This document shows, piece after piece, positions 36,902 through 50,163 of a stretch of DNA of 64,000 bases (positions are counted from its first letter, which is position 1; each line of letters opens with the position of its first letter). Both the position numbers and the translations under genes were made by a program. The notes beneath the pieces were generated by a model, which saw nothing but the letters and a program-made list of their open reading frames with translations, was not told where the DNA came from and did no database searches. The DNA is from Burkholderiales bacterium (GTDB taxonomy: Bacteria > Pseudomonadota > Gammaproteobacteria > Burkholderiales > Burkholderiaceae_C): assembly GCA_019509985.1 (NCBI GenBank), contig JAEKLF010000035.1:1-64000 (forward strand). Direction: 5' to 3'.

Positions 36902-37723
36902 TCAAAACTGGTGCCACAGGCTGAGGATGAAGGAGGGCTGGTTGCGGTTGTGCGTCAGCGGCGAATGGCCGGCCTGGCTGATCAGGCGGGCGTGCAGCCA
37001 TTGGCCGCTGACCGACCAGTCCGACGAGAACTTGTGCTCGCCGCTCAGCGCCACGCTCCAGTCTTGCCAGCCGCTGCCCGGCCGCCATTCGCGCAGGCCG
37101 CTGCTGCTGGCCTCAGCCGGCCGCACACCGAAACTGCCACGCAGATGGGCCGCATTGGCATAGGTGGCGGCAAGGCTGACGGCGAGCAGGTCCTGGCCCA
37201 GCGGGATGCCGCTGGTGGCGCCAATTTCGAGCTGGGCGCCGTCATGGTGGCGGCCGCTGCCCCAGGACAGGCCTGACTGCAGCAGCAGCACTGGCAGCGC
37301 CTGCACATTGGCGAAGGCCTCGGTGATGACGCGCGTGCCCAGGCTCTCCACGCCCGGCGGCGACTCGCGCCGCGGCCGGCCGGCCTGCGGCCAGATGCGG
37401 GCACCGAATTGCCAGTCCTTGGCGGCCGCGCCGTCCAGCAACTGGGGCGCGAGGTTCCAGCCCAGGCCAGTGTCGGTGGCGGCGAAGAGGCCATTGGGTT
37501 TTTCGTAGTCGACCGCGGGCAGCAGGCCGTCGCGCTGCCGTGAGCTGCCCGGCGCTCGCGGCCAGCCGCGCACCGACAGGCCGCCGGACCAGGTGGCCGT
37601 TTCGGGCGGTGCATCCAGCAGCAACAGGCTGCCCGCTGCCTGGGCGGGCAGGGCCAGCGCCAGGCCGAGGCCGGTGCTCAACAGCGTTGAAACGAGGGGG
37701 CGGAGTGCGACGGGCATGAACAC
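36902..37723 (-). CDS. MipA/OmpV family outer-membrane protein
   Basis: A 273-residue predicted outer-membrane beta-barrel. The signal peptide ends AQA (about residue 29). The mature part alternates hydrophobic and polar residues, with strands such as WQFGARIWPQAG and HKFSSDWSVSGQWLH, and ends in HQF, a C-terminal phenylalanine recognised by the BAM machinery. The MipA/OmpV family includes MltA-interacting scaffolds and osmoporins. The start may be ATG 37723 or the Met two codons later. It is upstream of, and probably co-transcribed with, the sterol desaturase gene. Confidence 0.85.
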   Translation of the reverse strand: MFMPVALRPLVSTLLSTGLGLALALPAQAAGSLLLLDAPPETATWSGGLSVRGWPRAPGSSRQRDGLLPAVDYEKPNGLFAATDTGLGWNLAPQLLDGAAAKDWQFGARIWPQAGRPRRESPPGVESLGTRVITEAFANVQALPVLLLQSGLSWGSGRHHDGAQLEIGATSGIPLGQDLLAVSLAATYANAAHLRGSFGVRPAEASSSGLREWRPGSGWQDWSVALSGEHKFSSDWSVSGQWLHARLISQAGHSPLTHNRNQPSFILSLWHQF

Positions 37724-37873
37724 GCCCGGATCGCCGGGCCGGCGAAGCCGCTCTGCTCAGCGGTGCACCACTCTAGCCGCCGCGTTATGACGTCCGCCTT
37801 CGCCCTGCTGGCGGCACAGCAGCGTGTCAGCCGTCGGCAAGGCCCATGCAAGCCAGCCCAGGCTGCGGTGGGT

Positions 37874-41202
<3,329 letters not shown>

Positions 41203-41415
41203 CTGGCTGCACCGTTATTCACCGCATGCTGCGCCTGGCTGGCGTGATTGGCCCTGGCACTGATCGGGCAACCGCTCTGGCAACAGGGATTCCCGCGACG
41301 CGTCTTCCTGCGTTGCCTCCATTGTATGAGTCGCCCTGGGGGTTGCGCGAGGCCCCGTCCCTCGCTCCAGAATCGCCGCCCGATCCTGGGATGTCGGTAA
41401 AAAAGGAGTTAGGCC

Positions 41416-41478
41416 ATGGGGGCGATGTGCGGGTATATGGAGTGCGGTAGCGAAACCCGCCCGGGGTCGCTGACATGA
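41416..41478 (+). CDS. 20-residue leader ORF coupled to the monooxygenase
   Basis: A 21-codon frame starts at ATG 41416, seven bases after a strong SD (AAAAGGAG), and encodes MGAMCGYMECG, then SETRPGSLT. Its TGA overlaps the ATG of the monooxygenase (ATGA at 41475-41478). The monooxygenase itself has no good SD. The geometry strongly suggests translational coupling. It may be a regulatory leader peptide, and its two cysteines and three methionines are notable in so short a peptide. The rest of the 41203-41415 gap shows nothing clear. Confidence 0.45.
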   Translation: MGAMCGYMECGSETRPGSLT

Positions 41479-42968
41479 GCGCGCATGCCGTAGTGATCGC
41501 GGGCGGTGGCCCAACGGGGCTCATGCTGGCGGGTGAGCTGGCCTTGGCCGGCGCCGACGTTGTGATCGTGGAGCGCCGAGCGAACCAGAACGTGGCTGGC
41601 GCGCGCGCCGGCGGCCTGCATGCGCGCACCATCGAGATCCTCGACCAGCGCGGTATCGCTGAGCGCTTCCTGGCCGAGGGGCAGGCGGTGCAGCGTTGCG
41701 GCTTCGCCCGGGTGCAGCTGGACCTGAGCGACTTCCCATCGCGCCACCCATATTCGCTGGGCCTGTGGCAGAACCGAATCGAGCGCCTGCTGGCCGACTG
41801 GGTCGAGTTGCTCGGCGTGCGCATTTGCCGTTCGCTTTCGGTGACGGACTTCGCCCAGGACGATGCTGGTGTGACCGTGATGACGTCCGATGGCGCCTTG
41901 CTGCGGGCCGACTACCTCGTCGGCTGCGACGGCGGGCACAGCACTGTGCGCAAGTGCGCCGGTATCGCCTTTGCGGGCTCCGACGCGACGACCAGCAGCC
42001 TGATCGCCGAGGTCGATGTGCGGGAGCCGCCGCCCCTGGGTGTCCACCATACGGCGCAGGGCGTGTACTCCTTTGGCAAACGGGACTACGAGATCCGCGG
42101 CGGTGAGGTGCTCTTCAAGGATGGCGGCCCGATACGAGTCATGGTGCCGGAGGCCCGAGTGGGAAGCGGCGGCGAGCCGACCCTCGAAGATCTCCGTGCG
42201 GCCCTTATTGCCGCCTGTGGCACCGACTACGGCGTGCACAGCCCAACCTGGCTCTCCCGCTTTACCGACGCGGCTCGGCAAGCCGCTGCCTACCGCGACC
42301 GTCGCGTGCTGCTGGCCGGCGATGCCGCGCATGTGCATTCGCCGGTGGGCGGGCAAGGGCTCAACACAGGCGTGCAGGATGCCGTCAACCTGGGCTGGAA
42401 GCTCGCGCAGGTCGTGAACGGAATATCGCCAGAGAGCCTGCTGGACACGTACCACGCCGAGCGCCATCCGGTCGGCGCGCGCGTGCTGCGGCATGCGTTG
42501 GCCGGTGCCACGCTCTTGAGGCCGGATGACGGCACGGCCGCCCTGCGCGACACGCTCGCGGAACTGCTCGTGATGGACGAGCCGCGCAAGCAGCTCGCAG
42601 CCGAGCTGTCGGGTCTAGGTATCCGATACGACCTGGGCGACGGTCACCCGTTGATCGGGCGCCGCATGCCCGATCTGGACCTTGCCACGGACGCAGGCCC
42701 GCAGCGGGTCTACAGCCTGTTGCACGAGGGCCAGGCGGTGCTGTTGGAACTTGGCGCTGCAAGCCTTGGTCAAGGGCCGTGGCCGGTGCGCGTGAGGTGC
42801 CTGCGTGCGAGATACGACGGCCCTTGGGTGCTTCCCGCTTTCGGTGCGGTCGCGGCGCCTAAGAGCGTGCTGATTCGGCCAGACGGGTATGTGGCGTGGG
42901 TGGGTGATGGCGATGTGCGGGGCCTCTTCACCGCGATGGACAAGTGGTGCGGAGCCGCGCAAGGATAG
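41475..42968 (+). CDS. FAD-dependent aromatic-type monooxygenase
   Basis: A 497-residue class A flavoprotein monooxygenase of the PheA/TfdB/rifampicin-monooxygenase type. It has the FAD Rossmann motif IAGGGPTGLMLAGELALAG (8-26) with an acidic end in VERR, the DG motif GCDGGHSTVRK (about 155), and the GD motif LLAGDAAHVHSPVGGQGLNTGVQDAVNLGWKLA (about 280-312). A thioredoxin-like C-terminal domain ends with SVLIRPDGYVAWVG. It would hydroxylate an aromatic substrate with NAD(P)H and oxygen; the substrate is unknown. It is divergent from a dehalogenase-like hydrolase, perhaps part of a xenobiotic pathway. Confidence 0.9.
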   Translation: MSAHAVVIAGGGPTGLMLAGELALAGADVVIVERRANQNVAGARAGGLHARTIEILDQRGIAERFLAEGQAVQRCGFARVQLDLSDFPSRHPYSLGLWQNRIERLLADWVELLGVRICRSLSVTDFAQDDAGVTVMTSDGALLRADYLVGCDGGHSTVRKCAGIAFAGSDATTSSLIAEVDVREPPPLGVHHTAQGVYSFGKRDYEIRGGEVLFKDGGPIRVMVPEARVGSGGEPTLEDLRAALIAACGTDYGVHSPTWLSRFTDAARQAAAYRDRRVLLAGDAAHVHSPVGGQGLNTGVQDAVNLGWKLAQVVNGISPESLLDTYHAERHPVGARVLRHALAGATLLRPDDGTAALRDTLAELLVMDEPRKQLAAELSGLGIRYDLGDGHPLIGRRMPDLDLATDAGPQRVYSLLHEGQAVLLELGAASLGQGPWPVRVRCLRARYDGPWVLPAFGAVAAPKSVLIRPDGYVAWVGDGDVRGLFTAMDKWCGAAQG

Positions 42969-43056
42969 GCAGTTGCTGTCCGGGACCGTGGTCAGCACCC
43001 CAGTGCTTCCGGACGAGGAAGGCCGGGTACGCGGCGCCACTGAGCCGCTGCGCGAC

Positions 43057-46000
43057 TCAATCCCACTTCCACTGCCAGATCACATCCAGCGCGTTGTCGT
43101 CCCCACCCTGGGCCCGCAATGTGAAGCGCTGGGCGATGCGGTAGATCAGCTGCCAGGACCCGGTCGTCGCGTTCAGGCTGCGCTCGTAGCCGACATACCA
43201 GCGCCGTGACAACTGCTTGCCCAGGCGCACGATGGTGGCGCGCGTGTCGTCGTCGCTCTGCGCCACCGAGAGTTCATCCAGCCCCAGGTTGCGCAGCACC
43301 TTGCCCGTGGGCCCCTCGCCCTCGCCGCTGAGCAGGGCCAGCGCCGCGCGCTGCAGCAGCGCCGTGTCGGTGCGGCCCAGGCCATCCGGGCCACGGCCGA
43401 GCAGCAGCCAGGAGAGCTTGTCGGTGTCGGCCATCTCCGGCTCGGAATAGAGGCTCACGCGCGGCGCCAGCGCCGTGCCGCCCACGCGCACGCCGACGCG
43501 GATGTCCAGGTTGGGCCGCACGGCCAGCAGGTCCAGCGAGGGGTTGTCGTAGGCGCCGGTGAACGTGATGTCGCCGCGCTCGATGTCCAGCTTCTGGCCG
43601 TAGGCCGCGTACTGGCCGCCGTCGGCGTCCAGCTTGCCGGTGATGCGCAGCGGGCCGTTGTTCTGGCTGACCTGCAGTTGGCCGCGCAGCTTGGTCGCCA
43701 GGCCGCGGCCACGCACCTTGAAGTCGCGGCCGAAGTCCATCGCCAGATTGACGACGGTGTTGCGCGCGGCCTTGGGCGGCGGCGGTGCGGTGGGCGCGGC
43801 ATCGCGGGTGCCACGCAGCACGATGACGTCGTCCGCCAGCGCGGGGGCATCGCCGCGGCTGAAGTCGAACAGGCCTTCGTCGGCGCGCAGCTTGCCGGTC
43901 AGGTTCAGCCCCTTGGCGTCCAGGTCGAGCTGACCATCGCCGCTGGCGACGATGCGGCGGTCCACGCGCGACAGCATGCGCAGCTTGTCGGCCATGAACT
44001 GGATGTGGGCGCTGGGCTGGGCGCCGAACTCGGCCTTGCCGCTGGCGCGCAGCCAGCCGTCGCCGCCGCGCGCTTCCAGCCTGGAGAGTTCGGCGCGCTG
44101 GCCCTTGAGGTCGAGCGTGAAGCGGCCCTGGGTGACGTCCACGCCATAGAGCAGGTGGCGCAGCGCGATGTCCTCGCCTTCGGCGCGGCCGGTGAAATCC
44201 GGCGCACCGAGGCGCCCGCTCAATTGCACGGTGGCCGCGACTCGCCCACCCAGGCGCCAGCCGGCGGGCACCCAGCTGCCCCAGGTGTCCAGATGCGCGA
44301 CGTTGGCCTGCAGCACGCCTTCGACCGGCGTCTGTGCGTCGGGCCAGAGCTTGGCCGGGCGCAGCGTCAGCGCGCCACCGAAGCTGCCGAGCTCGCTGCC
44401 GGCCAGGCCCTGGGCGAAGTGCCAGACACCGTCGCGCACCATCATCGACAGGCGCAGATCGGTCAGGCCCAGCGCGCGCTGGCCGAATTCGTCGGTCACC
44501 TTCAGGTCGCCGCTCTGGCGTTCGATGAGCAGATCGGCGGTCAGCTTGTCGTTCAGCAGCAGCGACGCGTGGCCGGCCACGCGCAGATCGCCGCCCCAGC
44601 CGAAGTCGGGCTGCCAGCGCGCCAGCAGCGGCGCGGCGGCGATGTCCTCGAGCTGCAGTTCGGCGCGGGCCTCGGGGTGAGCGCCGCCGGTCCAGCTCAG
44701 CGCCTGCCAGCGCACGAAGGCACCGCCCACCTCGGCGCGGCCGGGTTCGGCCGAGAGAACCGGGCCGTTGCTGGCCCAGCGCAGGCCGATGTCCCTGGCC
44801 GCCAGCAGCGGCGGCGTGTTGGGGCGCAGCGGCCCGATGTCCAGGCGCGCGACGCGGCCGGCCCAGCTCTGGCCGTCCCAGCGGCCATTGGCCTGGAGCT
44901 GGGCGTTGAGGCTGAGGTCCTGCGTCTCACGCGGCAGCACGCCGCTGACCTGGGCGTGCGCATCGTGGGCACTGCGCCGGCCCTGCAGGTCGATCTTGAG
45001 GCTGTCCAGTCGCGCCGACGGGTCGCGCAGCTGGGCGATGTCCAGATTCAGCGCCACGGCGCCGTCGCCGTCGGCGCCCGGCAGGGGCAGCTCCCAGCGC
45101 GCCTTGGCGCTCGCGATGCTGGTGCCCATGGCCTTGGCCGACGCGAGCGTGAGCCGGCCGCTGCCGCCGGCCTGCCAGCCTTGCCCGCTTTTCGCGCCGC
45201 GCACGAGCTGGAAGCTGCCGTCGCCCTCGCCCTGGCCAGCGATGGGCTGTTGATCGAACAAGGCCAGCAGCGGGTTCAACTCGGCCAGCGCACCGGCCTT
45301 CAGCGTGGCCGTGCCGGAGACGGCGTCCGGCCGTGCCTGGCCGCTGGACTGCACCCGATTGCTGCCCAGTCGCGCATCGATGTCGAAGGCGGCGGGGTTG
45401 GTGGCGCGTGTGCGCTTCACGGCGGCGTGGCCGTCGAGCGCGAGGCCGGCGAACTGGCCCGGCAGCAGCTTTGCGTCCACGCTGCCGCTGAGCGTGGCCA
45501 GCGTCGTGCCGCGCAGATCGAGGTCTGCGTCGGCATTCAACCGCGTCGGACCGGGCAGGCGGGCCCAGGGCGAACCGGCCGTGCCACGCCACAACAGATG
45601 GGGGTCGAACTGGCGCATCTGGGCCTTGATCCGCGCCGCGCCCGTGGTGTCGACGAGGCCGCTGGCCTGCAGCGTGGCGTCGCCGCTGCTCAGCTGCGCC
45701 GTCCCGATCTGCCACTTCGTGCCTTCGCCCTGCACCTGGGCCTTCACGCGCAGCGGACGGTTCTGCAGCGTGCCGGCGAGGTCGAGCTTGGCGCTCAACG
45801 GTCCGTCCTTGCTGCCGGCAAGTGTGAGCGGACCGTCCAGCCGCGCCGGCGTGGCGCGAGCGTCCAGCGCCTCCGGGCGCAGGCCTTGAACGCGGGCGTC
45901 GAGCTGCCAGCGGCCATCGGCCTCGTGCTGGCCCTTGCCCTGCACGCGGGCGCCGCCGGGCAGCTCGGCGGCCAGCGTCGTCAGGCGCAGGCGGGTGGGC

Positions 46001-46947
46001 TGGTCGGGCCGGCCGGCCAGCGCCAGCACCAGGCGGCTCACGGGCAGGGCGTGCTGGTCCCAGCGGCCGGCGCTGGCGTTGTGCAGGTCGGCCTGCAGCG
46101 TGGCCTCGGCGTCGCGGGCGGGCGCCTTCAGCGTCGCGCTGCCGCTCAGCGCGGTGCGCGGCAGGCCGGGCATGAGCGCGGCGAGGTCCAGCTTATCGGC
46201 CTTCAGTTGCAGTGCACTGACGGGCCAGGGCGCAAAGGGCTGCACCTCGCCCTCGGCCTTCAGCGTCTGTCGCGCGGCTTCCAGCTCGGCCTTGGCCTTG
46301 AGCTTCACGAGGGGGCCGGTCACCGCGGCCACGGCCGTCCAGGGCAGGTCGGTCGCCTCGGTCTGCTGCACGGTGACGCGGGCGTCGGTCTGCAGCGGCG
46401 CATCGCTGGCGACGCGCGCATCGCCCGATAGCGTCAGGTGTTGCCAGCGTGCGGCTTTCAACTGGACGTGGTGGGTGCCGCGGCGCGGCAGGTCGACTTG
46501 CGCATCCAGCCCGAGCAGCGGCGCCTGGTCGGGCGACCAGCTCAGCTTGGCGATGCGCAAGCTGGCGATGTGCACGCCCAGCGGCAGCGACAGGTCGGGC
46601 GGCACGACGGTCGGGCCGGTGCTGGGCTGGGTGCGGATGTTGAGCTCGTCGACCGACAGCTCGCGCGCCAGCAGCAGGCCTTCGCTGGCGTTGACGCCGA
46701 GGCCCTGCCAGCGCAGGCCACGCAGTTCGGCCTCGCCGCCCGCCCAGTTGATGAGCAGCCGGCGCGCGCTGAAATCGCCGGCGAGCGAGCCCTCGGGCGC
46801 CTCGATGGTGACGCCGGGCAGATGCGCCAGCAGCCAGGCGCCGCCGGCGGGGCGGTGTAGCAGCCAGGCGATGAAGCCGATGACCAGCGCCAGCAGCAGC
46901 GCCAGCGTGATCAGGACGGCGCGCAGCACGCGCAGGGATCGCCTCAC
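43057..46947 (-). CDS. tamB: Translocation and assembly module protein TamB
   Basis: TamB is a very long inner-membrane-anchored periplasmic protein that bridges to TamA and is implicated in phospholipid transport and outer-membrane protein assembly. The 1296-residue protein has an N-terminal anchor ([23 protein letters not shown], about 7-29), a long run of beta-rich AsmA/DUF490-type repeats, and the conserved C-terminal domain with [15 protein letters not shown] and the ending WQWKWD. The start is a GTG (46947) overlapping the tamA stop (GTGA). tamA-tamB is the standard pair. Confidence 0.96.
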   Translation of the reverse strand: MRRSLRVLRAVLITLALLLALVIGFIAWLLHRPAGGAWLLAHLPGVTIEAPEGSLAGDFSARRLLINWAGGEAELRGLRWQGLGVNASEGLLLARELSVDELNIRTQPSTGPTVVPPDLSLPLGVHIASLRIAKLSWSPDQAPLLGLDAQVDLPRRGTHHVQLKAARWQHLTLSGDARVASDAPLQTDARVTVQQTEATDLPWTAVAAVTGPLVKLKAKAELEAARQTLKAEGEVQPFAPWPVSALQLKADKLDLAALMPGLPRTALSGSATLKAPARDAEATLQADLHNASAGRWDQHALPVSRLVLALAGRPDQPTRLRLTTLAAELPGGARVQGKGQHEADGRWQLDARVQGLRPEALDARATPARLDGPLTLAGSKDGPLSAKLDLAGTLQNRPLRVKAQVQGEGTKWQIGTAQLSSGDATLQASGLVDTTGAARIKAQMRQFDPHLLWRGTAGSPWARLPGPTRLNADADLDLRGTTLATLSGSVDAKLLPGQFAGLALDGHAAVKRTRATNPAAFDIDARLGSNRVQSSGQARPDAVSGTATLKAGALAELNPLLALFDQQPIAGQGEGDGSFQLVRGAKSGQGWQAGGSGRLTLASAKAMGTSIASAKARWELPLPGADGDGAVALNLDIAQLRDPSARLDSLKIDLQGRRSAHDAHAQVSGVLPRETQDLSLNAQLQANGRWDGQSWAGRVARLDIGPLRPNTPPLLAARDIGLRWASNGPVLSAEPGRAEVGGAFVRWQALSWTGGAHPEARAELQLEDIAAAPLLARWQPDFGWGGDLRVAGHASLLLNDKLTADLLIERQSGDLKVTDEFGQRALGLTDLRLSMMVRDGVWHFAQGLAGSELGSFGGALTLRPAKLWPDAQTPVEGVLQANVAHLDTWGSWVPAGWRLGGRVAATVQLSGRLGAPDFTGRAEGEDIALRHLLYGVDVTQGRFTLDLKGQRAELSRLEARGGDGWLRASGKAEFGAQPSAHIQFMADKLRMLSRVDRRIVASGDGQLDLDAKGLNLTGKLRADEGLFDFSRGDAPALADDVIVLRGTRDAAPTAPPPPKAARNTVVNLAMDFGRDFKVRGRGLATKLRGQLQVSQNNGPLRITGKLDADGGQYAAYGQKLDIERGDITFTGAYDNPSLDLLAVRPNLDIRVGVRVGGTALAPRVSLYSEPEMADTDKLSWLLLGRGPDGLGRTDTALLQRAALALLSGEGEGPTGKVLRNLGLDELSVAQSDDDTRATIVRLGKQLSRRWYVGYERSLNATTGSWQLIYRIAQRFTLRAQGGDDNALDVIWQWKWD

Positions 46948-48749
46948 AGCGTGATCCCCACACTAAAGTGCAGCCGCCACTTGCCGGTCTCCTGCGCCCG
47001 TGCGGCGTCCACGCGCAGCGGGCCGACGGGGCTGCGCCAGCGCACGCCGACGCCGTAGCCGACCACGGGGCTGTAGTCCTTCCAGCGCGACGCCGCATTG
47101 CCGGCGTCGACGAAGACGGCGCCCCACAGGCTGGGAAAGCTGGCCACGATGGGATGGGCGATCTCCAGGCTGCCGGTGGCCAGCACGCGGCCGCCGACGG
47201 TGAGGCCATCCTTCTGTGGGCCCAGGCTGCGGTAGGCATAGCCGCGTACGGATTCGTCGCCGCCGGCCAGGAAGAGCAGCTTCTCAGGCACGCCCACGTT
47301 GTCATGCGCGACGACCTGCGCCAGCTCGGCACGGGCCGAACCGAACCAGCCGCCGAACGGCTTGTAGACGCCGAGCTTGAACTGCATGCGGCCAAACGGG
47401 CCGCTGTCATCCGTGCCGCCACCGCGTGCGTAGCCCAGGCCGACCAGGGCCAGCGCCTGGTGGCCGTCGGTGGGCAGCAGCGTGCTGTCCAGGCGGCGGC
47501 GTATCCACTGCTGGTTGATGGACAGGGCCAGGTTGGTGTTCACCTGCTGGCCGGTCGTCTCGCGGGCGCGCAGCAGTTCGACATAGCTCAGGCGCTCGTC
47601 CTGCGTGGACTCGTAGAGCCGGCCCAGGCGCAGGCCGAGGTTGGTGGCGATGGTGTCGCCGGTGCGGTCCTGCTCGAACTGCAGTGACGCGAGATTGCGC
47701 TTCAGGTCGGGCTGAGGATGGGAGCTCAGCTCCAGCTCGGCACCGCGCAGGTCGCGGCTGTACTGCAGCTTGGTACGCGCGCGCACCGGCAGGTCGAAGG
47801 GGCGGCGGTGCAGGTGCTCGACGCTGATGCTCTGGCCGGTGTTGCTGTGATAGCCCACCGCGACGGTGGCCTGCTGCAGCGCGGACTCGGTGACCGAGAC
47901 CTGAACGGGGTTGGTGCCATCGGCGTCCAGCGTCTCGGGCAGCAGCTGCACGCGCACGGCGTCGAAGAGCTGGGTCTTGGCCAGTCGCTCCTGGAACTCG
48001 GCCAGCTTCTGCTCGGTATAGCCGTCACCGGTGTCAAAGCCCGCCAGGCGGGCCACGGTGTCGCGGCTCTGGCGCTTCAGGCCGTCGATGTGCAGCGCAC
48101 CGAGCTTGGCGCGGTTGCCGCTGGCCAGCACCAGGTGCAGCTCGGCGGTCTGCGTGTCGGGGTCGACGCGCGCGGCTGTCTCGCCCCAGCGCGCCAGCGG
48201 GTAGCCGCCGGTGCGGGCGCGCAGCAGCAGGTCGCTTTTGCCGGCGGCCCAGGCCGACTGCGTGAAGGCGGCGCCGTCCTTCAGTGGCCAGGCGCGGCGC
48301 AGGGCCTCGCGCAGCGCCTTGGCGCCGTCGTCGGCCAGGCCTTCGGTGAACTCGATCTCCACCTTGCCGACCACCGTTCGCGGTCCGGGCTTGACGTTCA
48401 GCCGCAGCTTGGTGTCGTCCGCGGGATCGCGGTCCACGCCGGCCGTGGCGTTGAAATAGCCCTCGGTTTCCAGCAGCGACTCGGCCTGCGACGGTGCGGC
48501 GGCCGCCAGGCGGGCCAGTTCCACGCGGCTCAATGCGGCCTCGCTGGCGCGGTAGCGGGCGAGGTCGAGGTTCTGCTGCAGCAGCGTGCGCAGCCTGCCG
48601 TTGTCGTCCTCGACGCGGATGTCCAGGCTGTAGACGGCCGGTGCGTCGGCCGGGATGTCGGGTGCCGGCGGCGCGGGCGGAGGCGGGGGGGCTTGCGTTG
48701 CGCAGGCGCTCAGCAGCACTGCCAGCAGCAGTGCAATGGCACGCGTCAT
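46944..48749 (-). CDS. tamA: Translocation and assembly module protein TamA (Omp85 family)
   Basis: TamA is an Omp85-family outer-membrane barrel that works with TamB. The 601-residue protein has N-terminal POTRA domains (about residues 35-290, with KVEIEFTEGL and KLGALHIDGL) and a C-terminal 16-strand barrel with SVEHLHRRPFDLPVRARTKL, FLAGGDESVRGYAYRSLGP (the conserved lid-loop VRGY) and GYGVGVRWRSPVGPLRVDAA. The signal peptide ends in a lipobox-like LLSAC followed by a proline-rich stretch, unusual for a TamA. The start overlaps the vWA gene stop (ATGA). Confidence 0.95.
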   Translation of the reverse strand: MTRAIALLLAVLLSACATQAPPPPPAPPAPDIPADAPAVYSLDIRVEDDNGRLRTLLQQNLDLARYRASEAALSRVELARLAAAAPSQAESLLETEGYFNATAGVDRDPADDTKLRLNVKPGPRTVVGKVEIEFTEGLADDGAKALREALRRAWPLKDGAAFTQSAWAAGKSDLLLRARTGGYPLARWGETAARVDPDTQTAELHLVLASGNRAKLGALHIDGLKRQSRDTVARLAGFDTGDGYTEQKLAEFQERLAKTQLFDAVRVQLLPETLDADGTNPVQVSVTESALQQATVAVGYHSNTGQSISVEHLHRRPFDLPVRARTKLQYSRDLRGAELELSSHPQPDLKRNLASLQFEQDRTGDTIATNLGLRLGRLYESTQDERLSYVELLRARETTGQQVNTNLALSINQQWIRRRLDSTLLPTDGHQALALVGLGYARGGGTDDSGPFGRMQFKLGVYKPFGGWFGSARAELAQVVAHDNVGVPEKLLFLAGGDESVRGYAYRSLGPQKDGLTVGGRVLATGSLEIAHPIVASFPSLWGAVFVDAGNAASRWKDYSPVVGYGVGVRWRSPVGPLRVDAARAQETGKWRLHFSVGITL

Positions 48750-49936
48750 TTGCTGAGCAGCCGCATCGCGCCTTCAAGCCCGGAGAGCGTCAGCGGGAAC
48801 ATGCGCTGCTGCATCAACTGCTGGATCAGCGCGATGCTCTGCCGGTACTGCCAGACGCCTTGCGGCTCGGGGTTGATCCACGCGTACTTGGGGAAGGCAT
48901 GGGTGAGGCGTTGAATCCACTCGGCGCCGGGCTCGTCGTTGTTGTATTCGACGCTGCCGCCGGCCTGCAGGATCTCGTAAGGGCTCATCGTCGCGTCGCC
49001 AACGAAGATCAGCTTGTAGTCGCGGTTGTACTTGCGGATCAGATCGAAGGTGTTGAGCTTCTCGGCGAAGCGGCGCCGGTTGTTCTTCCAGACGAAGTCG
49101 TAGACACAGTTGTGGAAGTAGTAGAACTCGAGGTGCTTGAACTCGGTCTTGGCGGCACTGAAGAGTTCTTCCACGCGGTGCACGTGCTCGTCCATCGTGC
49201 CGCCCACGTCCATGAGCAGCAGCACCTTGACCTTGTTGTGCCGCTCGGGCTGCATGCGGATGTCCAGCATGCCGGCATTGGCGGCCGTGCCGTGGATGGT
49301 GCCGTCCAGGTCCAGTTCCAGCTCCGAGCCTTCCCGCGCGAAGCGGCGCAGGCGGCGCAGCGCCACCTTGATGTTGCGCGTGCCCAGCTCCAGCGTGTCG
49401 TCGTAGTCCTTGTAGGCGCGCTGCTCCCAGACCTTGACGGCACTTTTGCCGCCGCCCTGACCGCCGATGCGCACGCCCTGCGGGTTGTAGCCGCCGTTGC
49501 CGAAGGGGCTGGTGCCGCCGGTGCCTATCCAGCGGTTGCCGCCCTCGTGGCGCTCCTTCTGCTCCTCGAAGCGCTTCTTCAGCGTCTCCATCAACTCGTC
49601 CCAGCCCATCTTCTCGACGGCGGCCTTCTGCTCGGGGGTCAGGTTCAGCTCGAGGTTCTTCTTCAGCCACTCCAGCGGCACCTCGGCGGTGAAGTCGGTC
49701 AGCATCTGCACGCCCTTGAAGTAGGCGGAGAAGGCGCGGTCGAACTTGTCGTACTGGGTCTCGTCCTTGACCAGGGTCGTGCGGGCCAGCGTGTAGAAGT
49801 CGTCGATGCTGGCCGTGCCGCCGTTCTCCGGGCCGCCGATGACGCCGGCCTGCAGGGATTCCAGCAGCGTCAGGTACTCGGGCACTGTCACCTTGAGCTT
49901 GGCGGCGCGCAGCGTGTAGAAGAACTTGATGAGCAT
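48746..49936 (-). CDS. von Willebrand factor A (CoxE-like) protein
   Basis: A 396-residue cytoplasmic protein with a C-terminal vWA domain: LLLMDVGGTMDEHVHRV (near residue 240) stands where the MIDAS metal site DxSxS is expected. The second position is Gly and the third Thr, so metal binding may be altered. The N-terminus reads MLIKFFYTLRAAKLKVTVPEYL. Such proteins are partners of MoxR-type AAA ATPases, which act as chaperones or metal inserters. The likely partner is the MoxR gene at 58947-59801, nine kilobases away. The ATG at 49936 is chosen because the 52 codons upstream run through a dispersed repeat. It is co-translated with tamA. Confidence 0.9.
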   Translation of the reverse strand: MLIKFFYTLRAAKLKVTVPEYLTLLESLQAGVIGGPENGGTASIDDFYTLARTTLVKDETQYDKFDRAFSAYFKGVQMLTDFTAEVPLEWLKKNLELNLTPEQKAAVEKMGWDELMETLKKRFEEQKERHEGGNRWIGTGGTSPFGNGGYNPQGVRIGGQGGGKSAVKVWEQRAYKDYDDTLELGTRNIKVALRRLRRFAREGSELELDLDGTIHGTAANAGMLDIRMQPERHNKVKVLLLMDVGGTMDEHVHRVEELFSAAKTEFKHLEFYYFHNCVYDFVWKNNRRRFAEKLNTFDLIRKYNRDYKLIFVGDATMSPYEILQAGGSVEYNNDEPGAEWIQRLTHAFPKYAWINPEPQGVWQYRQSIALIQQLMQQRMFPLTLSGLEGAMRLLSK

Positions 49937-50027
49937 GAAGCGGAGGGCAGGGTCGGGTTTCTGCGGATTATGCAGAGCCAACCCGGGCCTGCTGTGCCGA
50001 CTTGTCAGTGATCCATACCGGTGTTGT

Positions 50028-50160
50028 GGGCCGAGCGCCGGGCCGCCCCAAGCCGGCCCGTCTGGCGATGTGCTTGCGGCTCGACGCCGCATGCATCGCA
50101 GTCCCCTTGGGGGACCGACCGGACGCGCTCGCGTTCAGCGATGCGGCGCCGGGCGAGGGG
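50028..50160 (-). repeat. Dispersed repeat, copy B
   Basis: About 133 bases matching copies A and C. It fills most of the gap (49937-50163) between the vWA gene and the end of the FHA-EAL gene, ending with GAGGGG two bases before the position of the FHA-EAL stop codon. Internal palindromes are GCGATG...CATCGC and CCCCTTGGGGG. Confidence 0.85.
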
Positions 50161-50163
50161 AAT

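Noticed and set aside
43678..46431. A 917-codon plus-strand frame opposite tamB
   Set aside because: Antisense shadow with no recognisable motif; tamB fits family length and ends.
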